From: Chara braunii
Lineage: Eukaryota; Streptophyta; Charophyceae; Charales; Characeae
NCBI GenBank assembly: GCA_003427395.1
Contig: BFEA01000046.1
Location: forward strand, 3,208,039 to 3,251,313
Direction of reading: 5' to 3'
DNA length: 43,275 bases
Of the stretch, positions 10,793-22,799 are shown in pieces (the first letter of the stretch is position 1; each line of letters begins with the position of its first letter). The position numbers and the translations under genes were made by a program. The notes beneath the pieces were generated by a model. That model had not been told where the DNA came from. It saw only the letters and a list, made by a program, of their open reading frames with translations, and did no database searches.

Positions 10793-11525
10793 CCCACTCG
10801 TTTCTCGATGAAACTGAGTGGGAGAAAGTGTTAGTCTAACGGGTTTTTGTAGGGCGAATTTAGTCATGGTGTCAGAACTAGTAGAGGTTTAGTAAGTATA
10901 GAGTTAGCAGGGAAAAGCACTGCGCGGAGTCATGGCGGGAGGAAAGCTGGGGGGATAAAAAGATGTCTATCTCCCTCGTTTCTGACTTTTTTTAAACGAG
11001 GGAAGGTTGGATTCTGATGTTTTTTGGTAGGGCGAATGCGTTGGTGTTATTAGATTTGAAGTTAGTTGTGTAGAATGAGAGTAAGTAGAAAAGAGTGTGT
11101 GCGGGAGATGGCGGGAGAAGCGATGGAAGGAGGCAAGATGCGGGAATCAGTCAATTCCTCATGGAATCGGTCGAGGGGGGGTTATGGAATGGGGGTTTTA
11201 GGGGTCGGTGACCTCAGATATGAACCTAGATTAGCGTGAAAGTTAGCGAGTTAGGAGGTTAGTTGAGAAACTGGTGCGCGAGGCTATGGGGAGAAGTGAG
11301 GGAGAAAACGGACGGCTCGCCCGTTACTCGATGGAAACGGGCGGGGAAGCGGGCAGATCAGAGGTTTTTGCGTGGGGCGAACACGATGGAGAGGTCAGAA
11401 TTGCGGGGCAGCTAGTGTTTAGGGAGCTAGGAAGGAGGGAGTTGCGCGCGGAGGGGAGGAAAACAGCGTTGTAAAGGCGAATGAATCTAGTTGCGCTGTT
11501 GCGAAAGATTCACTCAGTCCCGGGT
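10793..11525 (+). repeat. Hairpin array 1 in LTR B
   Basis: Five hairpins in diverged repeats of about 170 bp: 10793-10822 (CCCACTCGTTTC/GAAACTGAGTGGG), 10973-11002 (CCCTCGTTT/AAACGAGGG), about 11150-11170 (ATTCC/GGAAT; in LTR C the intact CGATTCC/GGAATCG at 23162-23179), 11318-11343 (CGCCCGTT/AACGGGCG) and 11479-11525 (GAATGAATCT/AGATTCACTC). The first units are preceded by ATGGCGGGAG or ATGGGGAGA and followed by a GGGTTTTTGTAGGGCGAA-like box. Stem sequences change together. Confidence 0.65.
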
Positions 11526-12830
11526 CACCGGGTTTCCCTGAAGCCGGGATAGTGGGGTTGGGGGCTTACCTGTTGTCCGGGTGTGACTGTGGACCGGAGG
11601 ACACTCCGCCTCCCCTCCTTCGAAGGCAACCGCTTGCTGCGACTGTTGTGGTCCCGACACTCGATACAGTAGCCGGATCTCCTGTCCCCACGCGCAGGCC
11701 TGAGAAGCAGTGTATGCTCCCATGTTCTGGCCGAAGATTCCTTTCTCGCCCCCGTCATCAGAGTAGCCTGAGGCCACCTGCAGGGTAGGAGGTACCACCG
11801 AGATCGAGCACCTGAAGGTGACCGGCTCGACCTTGACGGGAGAGGACAAACAGACAAGGAGGGGCATGCGAGCTGCAGGCTTACCTGTCGGCTGGTGCAG
11901 TGCCTGGCTCGTCAAGCAAGGCTCCTGTAAGCCAACCATGGGGGCTTAGCTGTTAAACGGTGTGCTCGCACACCGAGTGTCGACAGGTAGAGGTGAGGGC
12001 GGATGAGAGCTGAGCTGCGGTCGCCGAGCTGCTGGGCTGCCGGAGTGCGGCTCGCTGAGCTGCTATTGGTGAGCCACCGACTCACAGGGGCGTTGACAAC
12101 ATGTCTGTGCAGGCTGCTGTTCGCCGTTTCCTGCCGCTGAATACCACCATTGCGACTGTTGTTGTGTCTGCGGGATGATCCTACGTAATTGGCCTACAAC
12201 CGCTAGTACTGTGCTTTGTGGCGTGCACCACGATCGCTAAGTCCTTCCTGCACGTGCTTATGGTACATACGGCTTAGGTGCGGCTTAGGTGGGGCTTGCT
12301 GCACTCCCACTGCGCTCCGCTGCACAGGTCGATGTACGGGTTTTATAAAGAGGAGGTACGGCACACAAAGTGTGTGCTGCTTGAGTATCGCCGATTAGAG
12401 TTGCGTGGCTGCAGTTTCATTAGGGGAAGTGACAGTGAGGCATGGGAGGAGTGAACGGGCTGAAGGAGGGATTATTATGGCAGCTTGGAGCTTCGTCGAG
12501 GCGTTGGTTGTCGGTCGTTTGGCTCAGGATTGGCCTAGCGAGTACTACTTGGCTGCCATTGCGAGGCCGTCAGGCGCACAAGGTTTCAAGGCCCTCTCCT
12601 GGGAGTCTGAGAGCACATTTCCTGGATCTGAGAGTCTTAAATTTGCTTTCTCCTGCCCTTCTGACTTTAAGTCAAGTCTGTTGGTCCTCAGAGGAAGGCG
12701 GCAGGCGGGATTGCAACCCGTAACCGGCGCCAAGATCTTTGTGAGAGATTCGCCCCACCGATTGCGGGAGCCCTGCCGGAACTCAGGAGGAGTTCTGGAG
12801 GCAGGGAACTGACAGGTAATCATTGCTTCC

Positions 12831-12850
12831 CTCTATAAACCCAGGTATAA
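12831..12850 (+). promoter_or_regulatory. Candidate TATA box in LTR B
   Basis: CTCTATAAACCCAGGTATAA at 12831-12850 is conserved in LTR D (28034-28053) and, with changes, in LTR C (24842) and LTR A (3604, CTATATACCCAGATTATAA). If it drives transcription, hairpin array 2 and the 120-bp repeats would lie in the transcribed leader. Position is suggestive only. Confidence 0.3.
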
Positions 12851-13076
12851 CCCCTATATGCATCTCCCAATGCATCGCTGGCTGAATATATGGAGTGCAG
12901 CCTTACTTTGACTTTTGTTTGACCTTCAAGATCTAATTCAATTTAAGTAAAGGGATGTGTGTGCGATCTCAGTTTCAGTTTTGTTGATTGTGTGAAGGCA
13001 GATTATCAAAGAGAACTGCATCTGGGAAAGGCAGGATGGAGGGCTGAATTGCATGAGATTTGAATGGGTCGTTAAG

Positions 13077-14015
13077 GCTGGGAGGTCCCCATAAGTTTGG
13101 GGAAGCCCAGCGCTTTGTTCATTTTGCGGTTTGCATAGAGCAATCACGCCGCTCTATAAGTTTACGTAGCCTGAATGCTTTGGAGGCTGGGACGTCCCCA
13201 TAAGTTTGGGGAGACCCGGTGTTGTGAATTGCATGGAGGGTCAGAACGCTCTATAAGTTTAGGTGACCTGACTGCTCTGACTTGCGAGGGTTTGACTGCG
13301 TTTGAATTTAAGGGGCTCAGAGCATTCAGTAAGTTTTGGTGCTTTGAGCTGCATTAGCTTCTTTTGGGTTTTCTCAGTCTCTTTGGGTTCTGAACGAGGG
13401 GGCTGAGTTGCTCTATAAGTTTAGGTGGCCCAGTCTCTTCCTGCATTTGTCTTAAGGGAATGAACCTGACAAAGGGCAGACCATTTTGTAAGTTAAGGGG
13501 GCTTGACCCAATGCCACACACAGGAAAGCTCAGAGAGAAAGGAATCAAGTGAAGAGGCAGACCCTTCTGTAAGTTCAGGGGGGTTGACTCAAAGCCTCGC
13601 AAATGCTGGAACCCAATGGTTATAATTTGGCTATACTGTATTACTATTTTATCTATGAACAGGCTAGTCAGACAGAGGTTCCATAAGATTGGATGGTCTG
13701 ACTGTAGCTTATCATAATTTGAAGAGAGTACAATTAAAAATATAATTGCAGGTAACGTGGGCCGGCTGAGCATTGTTTCTAAGATGAATGGCTCAGTCCT
13801 ATGCCCACCCTGAAGATTAAGTTCAGAGAGGTATAATTTGGCTACCTAAACAGTTCAGGGCGACTAGAATAGTCTAGTCATATGCGCAAGGAAGATAAAA
13901 GTAGTTGTGCCCTCTGTTTGTGTATACTTAGCTAAATCAGGACGCTCTATAAGTTTAGGTATTCTGAATCTAGGCCTGGCTAAGTTGGGCGCGCTCTGTA
14001 AGTTCAGGTGGTCTG
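13077..14015 (+). repeat. Hairpin array 2 in LTR B
   Basis: More than ten units sharing a TAAG(T/A)TT core (for example CTATAAGTTTAGGT and CCATAAGTTTGGGG). Examples: 13077-13111 GCTGGG/CCCAGC with inner TCCCC/GGGGA; 13240-13272 GTCAG/CTGAC; 13315-13349 GCTCA plus AGCA pairing with TGCT plus TGAGC; 13666-13703 AGTCAGAC/GTCTGACT; 13764-13798 GGCTGAGC/GCTCAGTC. Some units are decayed here but intact in C or D, such as TCAGGC/GCCTGA near 25156-25185. Confidence 0.75.
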
Positions 14016-14331
14016 ACCTATGCCTTATGTAAGTTGGGTATAAAGGGTTAAATCATTGAAAGATCATGAACTATTGTTTGCTCAGGTTGACTTGGGGATG
14101 GTGAGAGTACTTACCTTTGTGGTTTGGCCTGCATGTTACTAAGTGAGGTNACTACTTGNTTTGAGTTTCAGTTGGTAGGTAGTCGCTTNANTCGCTCGCN
14201 ACGTGCTAANACCNTAAGAGTTAGTTTCAATTCCTGCATNTTTTTAGCNAAGTTTTTTTTACTTAGGTCAATTCTTGCATTTTCTGNGATNATTTATAAT
14301 ACTTGGCTTTGTANAAACCTTGGCAAGTCAC

Positions 14332-14890
14332 TTTCTCTACGGGAAGCGCTGCCGAAATTTTTACAAATCCAAGGAGTTAGCCAACTTTTGACTTGTCAAA
14401 GTTCAACTTATCTATTCTTTATATCTGACTTAGTAAAAATTTAGAAAGTCGCATTATCTAAAGGGAGCGCTGCCCAAATTTCTGCTAATTCAGGGAGTTA
14501 GACAAAATTGGACCTTGAGAAGTCAAAGTTACTTTCGAATTCTGGACTTAGCCTTGTATAAATTTTGGACTTACATTTTTCTAAAGGGAGTGCTGCCGAA
14601 ATTTCTGCAAAACTAAGGAGTTAGTTAAAACTTGCCTAAATTGAACTCAAGTTGTCTTTTGAGTTTATATCTGTCTGAGTATAAATCAGAAAAATCTTAT
14701 TTTCTAAAGGGAGTGCTGCCCAAATTTTTGCTAATTCAAGGAGTTAGACAAAATTTGACTATCCAGAATTAAAGATTATTTCTGCTTTCATATTTGCATT
14801 TATATAAATTCTGAAAAGATACTTTTCCTACGGGAAATACTGCCCAAATTTTCTTAGTTTAGAGGAGATAGATTATATTTTGACAGGTGG
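14332..14890 (+). repeat. 120-bp tandem repeat in LTR B (5 units)
   Basis: Units begin near 14332, 14452, 14573, 14697 and 14820. Each has a GGGAGYGCTGCC sequence then AAATTT and a GGAGTTAG motif; the last ends TTTTGACAGGTGGCGG. Spacing of 120-124 bp is not a multiple of a helical turn or codon that I can tie to a function. Confidence 0.8.
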
Positions 14891-15799
14891 CGGTTCTTGC
14901 GATCCACCCTGAATAGGGAAGATTCTGCCATTAGTCTACCTTTGCTTTGGGCACTAGTTTAAAGGTAGGTTTAGGCTTAGTTAATTGGGATGCATGAGTA
15001 AATTCGTGATATGGGGATTATTCTCCATGGACTTATAGGTTTAGCCTGGGGCATTGACCTGGCATGTGTTACAGGTCCTCTTGATCATTGACTCAAGTTC
15101 AGGACTAGATTCAGGTTGATCCATTGAGGATCGTCTTCTGTTATCACTCATAACAGGTCGGTTGTCGATTCGTCGGTTTACGATTCAACTCCAATACACC
15201 CCTGCCATTGAACCTAAAGGTTTTAGCCTTGTGATTGAACTGTTTTGTTGTGTTTTCACCCGGACTTTATTGAATGGTCATCCAACAAAAGTAGTGAGTA
15301 TTTATTTAAGAGTTGCACGAGTGAGGCTTGTATGGCTAAAGCGAGGGGTATGAGTGCAAGGAATGGTTNAAGTTGACCCCGTGTAGTGCTTGGACTCTTG
15401 GACTTTATTTAAGTCTCGCACGCGACGCCTATTTGATGTCCGCATTGGAAAGTTATGGGTTGGCTATCGAGGGGCTAGGAGCGTTGTTGCGTTGTTTGTG
15501 TTGTGTCGCTTCGTATGTGCGTGTGTTTTATTTTTTTGTTCGTAAAGTGGTGTGCGCGTGGTATGTGGGATGCGTCCTAGACGACCGACGTCGGACGGCG
15601 CTTGGGACTTCAGCCCCCCAAGATGTCGGTTCGCGTGCGAGCTCGATAGGCGTATTACCGCACGTACCCCCTATGCTACAGCGAACGAGAAACACCCTCG
15701 GCTGGTCCACCTCTGCGATTGCAACTGATTAGCTGTCGTACTGTGGACTGGTAGATCGGCGGGGATACGCCCATCGAAGGGAGGTGACAACTCCCGTAA

Positions 15800-15812
15800 G
15801 GTGGAGGTAAGT
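15800..15812 (+). promoter_or_regulatory. Candidate 5' splice site in LTR B
   Basis: GGTGGAGGTAAGT, identical to the 13-mer in LTRs A and D, with the intron starting at 15807. Element II has no gag, so any acceptor would lie in its unknown internal region. Confidence 0.4.
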
Positions 15813-15997
15813 TGTGCCTCGCGTTGGCCCTATCCTTTTGTAGGGGCTCGCGAGAGGTATGGCTGGCGCACTCGGCCGGAGCGGCCTAAGGAAGCTCCTC
15901 TTGTGTGTTCGTGACGAGGTTGGTCCTACTCCTGCGTGACGCGGCCTAGAGGGTCCCGCACTGCCCCGTGCGGTGCCGGACCGATACGCTCGACACG

Positions 15998-16014
15998 CGG
16001 CGCCGTTGCTGGGG
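15998..16014 (+). promoter_or_regulatory. Primer-binding site of element II (degenerate tRNA-Asp type)
   Basis: CGGCGCCGTTGCTGGGG matches the tRNA-Asp PBS with two changes (first T to C, and C to T at position 13). It lies two bases after LTR B, exactly as in element I, and shows LTR B is a 5' LTR. Confidence 0.7.
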
Positions 16015-18280
16015 ATGACGGCTGCTTACCGTTGTCCCTGGTGGAACGACATCCGCGTATGCGATTGTGAGAACTAGGCAAAAAGGAAAGGCGTTCTTTG
16101 GACGTACATGATCGATTGCTTGATAGACTGGCCATCGTTTGGGAATGTTTTAAGGTTGTGGCCTAAGTGTTGGAAGCTGACTATAAGCGTATGCGTGCTT
16201 TGCTTGAGGAAGGAAATGTTGAGTTGAACGTCTACGTACTTGGACGCGTGTAGCAGCTGTTTCGGGGAGCACTTTGCTATCCTGAATATTTTTAGGTGAT
16301 TGGGCGATACGTGGCACATATGATGCGGCCTAGGTTGAGTTGAGGCAGCGACAACATTGTTGGGTATGTCTGCTATTGAGGCAAGCTTTATTAATGACCG
16401 CCAAAGCCACGAGGCTAGTTAACTTGTTAGGCGAATATTGAACTAAGCCTGCTTTGGGAAGTAGAGGTGTTAAGTTGAGGCGTCCTCCCCTGGTCGATAG
16501 AGCCTTGCTTTGGAAGAAACTTTTGGAATGTAAGCGACGTGAATGAGAGGATGGCTGGTGAGAGCGGAATTAGAGGGATTTAATTGCCGAAGTCGTCCCA
16601 TGGGCGCAGATTAAGTTGTAGTATGAGGGGTGCGGCTGTGAGTACCGAGCCTAGACCCCTAATGGTATCAGTTCGCTGTAAAGTGAGTCATCCAGGGGAT
16701 TGTCTAGGCGTAATTATCGGTAGAGTTTGAGAGGTAGGGGTTATTTGTTTAGTGGTGTGACTGATCGGAAGAGAGGCCTATGTTTAAGGTATTTGTGATA
16801 TATGTGTATTTGTTTTTGTGGTGGTCTTATCGGGTTATCTGGGTATGTGTGCTTTCATCCTATTTTGTTCTGGTGTTTGATCAACGGNGTATATATGGAA
16901 TTGTCTTTCAAGAGGACACAGGCCTTGCATGAAACCCACATCTGGNACGGGNCCAGAGGTNAATGGGGTGGCTCATTTCTGAGGAAGGTGGTTCTTCCTG
17001 AAGAGGGTCAGTCAGCGTGTATGATGTGTCCTCAGTGGAAGTATGTTCTTGAGTTGTTACCTCCTTGTTCGGACTTAAGGAAGCAGATTATCAGTCTNAA
17101 GGACGATAGTGAGACCCACGCTGGAATTATGTTCCTGGTCCATTAGTGGGGTGTTGTTACCTATCCTATAATANGAGAGTAACTACATTATCAGTTGAGA
17201 GAAGAGGAAGGGGCTTGCTACCTCGCCAAGGNTNTGATGGCCAGGTGGAACAGCTACTGCTTAGTGAGAGCGGTTNTGGAGTAGCGATCTGGGTTCGTCT
17301 NGGATTAAGCAGGGCCATCATAGTTGTAAGGGCGCGGACTCGCTATCCGTTGCCCTGACAGGTATGAATGGGGTTGACCGTCTGACCATGATTAGGTTTA
17401 ATGAGGTNCAAGCGCTGAAATCAGAGAGGGTTGCGGTGAGGCTTGATCTTTGGAGCGGGGCTCAGGAGTCAAGATGTTATCTCAAGAAGATTACACCGCC
17501 CATNTGCACTATATGCTTTGCTTGAGAGATGAAGGGGGTAACAACTGTATCATGCTAATTACTCATTGTTAGTCTTATTCTCTCTTGTATAAACTAAGAT
17601 ACGTTCTGAGAGTTAACTTGTTATATGACTGGCAGTTGGGTTGGTTTCATGTTGTTATGTATAAGGCATATCGTGCTCTCCAGTTACAACCCCTGCAAAT
17701 AAGTTGTGCCTACTATGTCATGATCGTGATTGTGAGTATATCCTGGTTACCGAGGGTTGTACTGCATTTGAGTTCATGGTTGGAGTACCTGCTTATATGA
17801 CGTGTATATTGTGTCGTTCCTGGGTGGTAAAAGTGGTATTTGACTAANGTCTGAGCTATGACTCGAGGGTTTTATTGATGGGTATTTGGTGTTTTGTTTC
17901 AGATGAATATCTGTGCAGAAGACTCTCTTCGGTATAATCGTTTGGTTCGACTAGACTCCTCTACGAGTGTATGTGATGGGTATCGGGACAATCTTAGCAG
18001 GGTTATCCGTTACTCGGGTAATGTACCACTTCGTATGAATAGTTACCATTAGGGGATTGGTATCTGTGAAAGGGTTACTACCATGGTATATTACCATTGA
18101 CATATTCCTAAGTTGGGCGGTCGCAAATGCTGGAAATAAATTATTTTAGGGAAAGATGGTCTGAGAATAAGGTTTAGAGATACGGTGGTAGAGTATGATT
18201 GCTAAAATGATAACGGAAGGCGCATGCTGGACTTTTTTCTGTATTGGGCAGGACCGAGACCGGAGTAGAGAAAACTCAGG

Positions 18281-18955
18281 ATGCCTTATGCGAAGGAAGA
18301 TCCTAGTGTGATGNTGCCTGTCAAGAGGGAAGATGGGCTCGAGATTTCCTTGTCGAGGAAAGTTAGGGAGGGAGAGTATATCTCTTCCTGGTGGGGCGCA
18401 CNNATAGGCAAGGGTATTTTTGCCTGGATCGAGTNNNGCTTTGATGATGGTCGGGACTGTGCGATCGTAAGGGTGACCTTGTATGCGTCTCCCTCGTTTT
18501 GGGCCCTACATGGGATNGAGTTGGCGCTTNGGCANGGGAGCCTGTTGGCGGGACCTTTGAGGGTAGTTGAGCAAGNTGCAGCAAANTGGACGAATGNCAG
18601 GGCCAAGGAGGGAAAGGGGCAGGTGGAGGCCCGTATAGAGGTTAAGCACGNTGAAGAGTTTNTGCTTCCCTCAACCCCATTGTGAGTTGTCNTGNNAGAG
18701 TTCTTGATAGAGGTATGTTTTGGGGGACAGGCGAAGGTGGAAGCCGCTGCAGAGGCTGCCGTGAAGGTGCGAGAATGGGGGTATGCAAGATATACGTGCG
18801 AGTTGATAAATGGGTTGTACCTTGACCGAAGGTTCTTACCCCATAGCCAAAAACTTAGGAACCTGGCCAGTGTAGTGGATGCTTATGCAAGTTCGCACGA
18901 ACCGAATGAGGGAAATGTAGACTNGGAGNAAATTCNGGCAGCAGTGGGNCGATAG
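18281..18955 (+). pseudogene. Copy E of the unknown element-borne ORF family
   Basis: One frame, about 224 codons, with an in-frame TGA at 18683-18685 and a final TAG at 18953. Several Ns. Function unknown. It aligns with the four copies in element III: an N-terminal GLEISLSRK (like GWEVSLPAS in copy A), a central part with HGXELAL, ARIEVKH, then EFLIEVCFGG (like PRFMVDLVFG), and a later YTCELINGLYLDRRFLP region. No signal peptide, membrane segment or nucleic-acid motif is evident. It is the only coding trace in element II. Confidence 0.55.
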
Positions 18956-21900
18956 GNGATGCCTCTTTCTCTACCCATTACTTTTATGAAGGTAAAGTGT
19001 CAGGGTAACTAGGGGTTGAGGCCTGATTGCANGAGTAGAATGGGTGGAGCATGNTTTAAGTGTGAGAGNGAGTTTNGTGTGTGTATAAGTTGTGAGGGAA
19101 AAATTTTGTTGAGCACATGATTTTGGAATATAGTCTGGAGTGTCATNGAGAGGTCACATGAGAGTGTGATCTTATTTAGAGACTTCGATTTACTTCTTGA
19201 TTGAGGTACATGCCAACTTTTTGTACATACATATCTTAGGGATATATCCGTTTATATACTTGTATATATGAGANAGAAACACGTATAGTAGTTTGATCCG
19301 TTTACATACGTAAGCTTTTTGTTGTTGAGGCCCAGTATGTTTCGTTTCCACCTCTGGATATTTTTGGTATNTCTTGAGTTTGTTTGACTTTCCTNTGAGT
19401 CGAGGGATACGGTTATTTTATGATTAAGACCGTTTCANTTTGACCCNGNCCAGAGAGATGATNAAATTTGCATGATATCGGGGTCGATTTAAGTTGAGAT
19501 TTGNTNAACTATATATATAACTCAANACTACNTTTTGCTATGATTCTTTGGGTAGNTTATCCTACCTCAGGGTGTACATTGAGTGGAGATTTNTGAGACT
19601 ATCCCTTGTATATGACGGTCACTATCACGCTCANATGTGTGGTTTTATCCTGATAGATGATGATTTTGTGTGAGAGATNTGTGGGGAANNCCTCATATAC
19701 TTTGCATTTTGTAGATATGAATGAATGTGAACTGTCTACTCTTCGGTATACTCGTGCGATCTGNCCTTNGGCGGGTGATAGGGCAGAGTATAAGGAGAGG
19801 GAGCGNAGTCTGTTTGTGAATGATCGTAAAGGTCCTAAGGGATTTGAAGGTCTTTGAGACCCGAATGCTTTAGCATGNNAAATGTTGATTGCTTAAGCTG
19901 TGACGAGGANCCATAAGATGGTCTCTCAGTGATGGTTGNTCNATGATGGGGCCCCCTTGATTTNGGAAAAGGNGGATGTTGTNTGTTGTGATGAGAACCN
20001 CTCGGNNTTTTGGAGGAGGGGATGTTTTGTTCTACGATGAGAGCCCCTGGATTTTTGGCAAAGAGGATGGTTTTATTGTTGGAAGACTCACCTTCAAAGG
20101 TGGGCAAACTAATTTATNGCATGGTAAGNTGTNTGATGAGTGATAAANTCTGACGAAAAGGGTCACTTTCGTTTGGAATGTTCGAGAAGGTCGCAATGAG
20201 TGCAGGGCGAGAGATGTCTCAGGATGGGTGGCTGCTGGTTCTGATCAAGTCAAGGGTCACGGCCTGGTGGACCTAGCGGTGATTTTGTTTGTGAGCGTGC
20301 GAAGGATGTCATGCCTGTTGTGGGAGGGTTGGTAAATGCCTTCAGACCCCTAAGCAGTCGCGCAGTGGGCCCGTGACCTTGTTTTGCAACGCTCCATCTA
20401 ACCACTTGTGCTAGTTCTGGGACATACTGAGGAATACCAAGCTAAACAATAAAGGTTAGCACCTCTAGGGCATAACCCCAGGGGATGACCGCGAGCCAGC
20501 ACAACCTGGCTGCGGACTGCGAAGTAAGAGTTTAAGGGGAGTTGCCCGCCCCAGTGAAATTACTCCGTGGGATAGTGAAGGTTGAGATTCTTGAGAAACC
20601 CTGATTGAGTGTTTATCAGGAGAATATCTATCGTTGCGTAACCAACGAGGGTATGACCGCTAAAATAACAATGCGGTGGGCCGTAGTCCTGGTCTGATCA
20701 GCCAGGCTATGGTTGACCAAGATGGAGACCTAGCCTTTCTGTACTAGACTGCAGAAAGAGTTGAGTGNGTATTAAGTATACATATATACGTATGTGTATT
20801 TGATTGCGAGANATTTTCCGAGAAGGAANGCGAGAGTGCCTTCGAAGGTCTCGANTAAGGNNTGCGTCCCTAGTTTTAGCCAGGACTAGGGANACCCAAC
20901 GAGAAGCCGAAGGTTGTCTAGGACNGGNGAGAGGACGATTGNGAAGGTNTTTGGAACTTTGCTGTCAGCGTCTTAATGCCTGGGCAGTAAGAGNCCCNGG
21001 TTAGAAACCTGGCGGCATATAGTTNNGGAGGCATGGTTTGATGGAGGCCTCTACCCTGTGTTTGTTGGTTAATCGGATTGGCTCCTGTTTCATCAGCATT
21101 TGGAGTGTGGACGAAATTATAGCTTTCTGATTTGGCGAAGCAACGGGGACGTCGCTTAATATGGTCTGGTAAGCTGTCGGCGCGAATACCCTTACAAGGG
21201 TATCCGCCCTGGTTTTTGCAAATGACAGAAAATAGTTTGGTTTAAAGTTTAAGTATACCGCGCTAGGCGCGGCTGCGTCTGTAATTTACGTTGACTTGTT
21301 GGTTGAATAGAGTAAAGAGTGCGTGGGCGCGCAGTTTTGAGGCGCGCGTGATTTCGTTTCTATCGTTGATTATAAAGTCAGCGCGGATGCCGGTCGGTTC
21401 GTTTCTATTCTATCTTTATTTTTAATTTTATTTTTGTTCAGTTTCGATTAGACTGGGGTTAAGGATATTTCCCCTTGGTCGGCATGTTTGATTGAGTTAC
21501 GAGTGCGCGCGGAGGGTGACCTTGACGACGGCGACGATGGCGACAGTGTGACGGCGGTAGGTCTTGGCACGTGGAGTAGCGCGAGTGGCAGCCGTGGTAC
21601 AACTTGATAGGTCGGCGCAGGCGTCGGCCGGCCGCGCGCACGGTTGTAGGCAAAGATGAGGCTCAGGCCAATTTCCCTGGTCCTGAGCGCAGCGCCGCAC
21701 CGCCTTATATGGCGTTCCGCGGATGTGGATCTCAGGCTTGGGCTTAGTCCCATAGGTTACGACATTGGGTTGACGCTACGAAGGTGCGAGGATCGAGGCC
21801 AGCAGGCGTCGGCGCACTAATTGCAGCGGAGCGTCGTGGAAGGGACCGGTGGGGTTGAAGGCTGCCAGGGCTATCCCTCTCGGTTTTGTTTACGGGCGCA

Positions 21901-22799
21901 GCGGCGGGTCCAATCTGCGGGACTGACGAGGCGCCAGCAGCCCCGTTGTTCCCCGATATTTATTTGTTTATTTTTATTTTTATCATACTTCCCCTTCTTT
22001 TTCTTTTTATTTATCACGGACGGGACGCGAGACGGCGGTGGGGTCGCGTGAGATGTGTGAAATTCGTGGGATTGCCTGAAGTGCAATTACAAAGTGTTTG
22101 TGTGGCCGCGCTGCGGTGCTGAGGGCGTGGCAGGCCCCAAGAGCTTAGCTCAGAGGGGCACACCCATGAAGTGTTAAAATACAGACCTGTATTCGGGATT
22201 GCCCCGGGCCCATTTCGCAGGGTCGGGGGGTACTGAGAAGGCCGGGCGGCCTTTGGTAGTGCCAGGGGGCATTGCCCCGGTCCAGTCCCTCGGGACATCC
22301 GTTAAAATTGGAACGATACAGGGGAGATTGGCACGGCCCCTGCACAGGGACGACACATATAAACGGACGGAGTCCGACGGCCGCAGGATTGTTGCTCGGA
22401 AGTCAGTAGCCCGTCGAACTACGCAACCTTGGAAGGGCCGGGTGACGTCAACAGGTGGGCGGAGAGGATGAACCCGGCTGACGAACCATGCCGGGTGCGA
22501 ACGAAGGAGAGTGGGGAGAATGAGAGTGACAGTGGAAGCGGGTCTGTGGCGGGTACATGCGCCGAGGCATTGGGCGCTGCACTAACCATGCCGGGCAAGC
22601 GCTGAGACGGCGTAGCTACGGTGCTAAGCAGGCAAGGCGAGGCAGAGCCAGCAGCGGGCGACGAGGCAACGGGCAGGGAGCGACGGACGTTGAAGGAGGA
22701 AGGAAAAACCCAGAAATGAACCTGGACGCATCTTGCGCCAGGTGCGTGCGAAGTACAGATGGCGGAGGGGGCCATGTCGGGAAGGGGGGAAGTAGCTAT

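Larger units (their letters stand above)
9573..15995 (+). mobile_element. Giant 5' LTR, copy B (element II)
   Basis: Starts TGTCGGCACGAATACCC, ends ACGCTCGACA, length 6423 bp, and is followed by a PBS at 15998. It is close in sequence to copies C and D. Against C it lacks about 0.4 kb near 10480; a 31-bp direct repeat (10481-10511 and 10561-10591) marks that place. A few Ns lie between 14150 and 14313 and at 15369. No ORF in it is supported. Confidence 0.85.
15996..21174 (+). other. Internal region of element II
   Basis: Sequence between LTR B and LTR C. It begins with the PBS and contains one recognisable pseudogene (18281-18955). The open frame 16802-17146 encodes 114 residues with no motif I know and several Ns. 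I see no capsid, zinc knuckle, protease, RT or integrase motif in any frame. Many single Ns (about 16888 to 21025) lower the value of ORF calls here. 19000-21174 shows nothing I can name, and no clear polypurine tract precedes LTR C. Confidence 0.6.

Noticed and set aside
11514-11939. Minus-strand ORF of about 140 codons found in LTR B and again in LTR C (23524-23949)
   Set aside because: Shared because the LTR DNA is shared; absent from D by deletion, not seen in A, and contains no motif I recognise.
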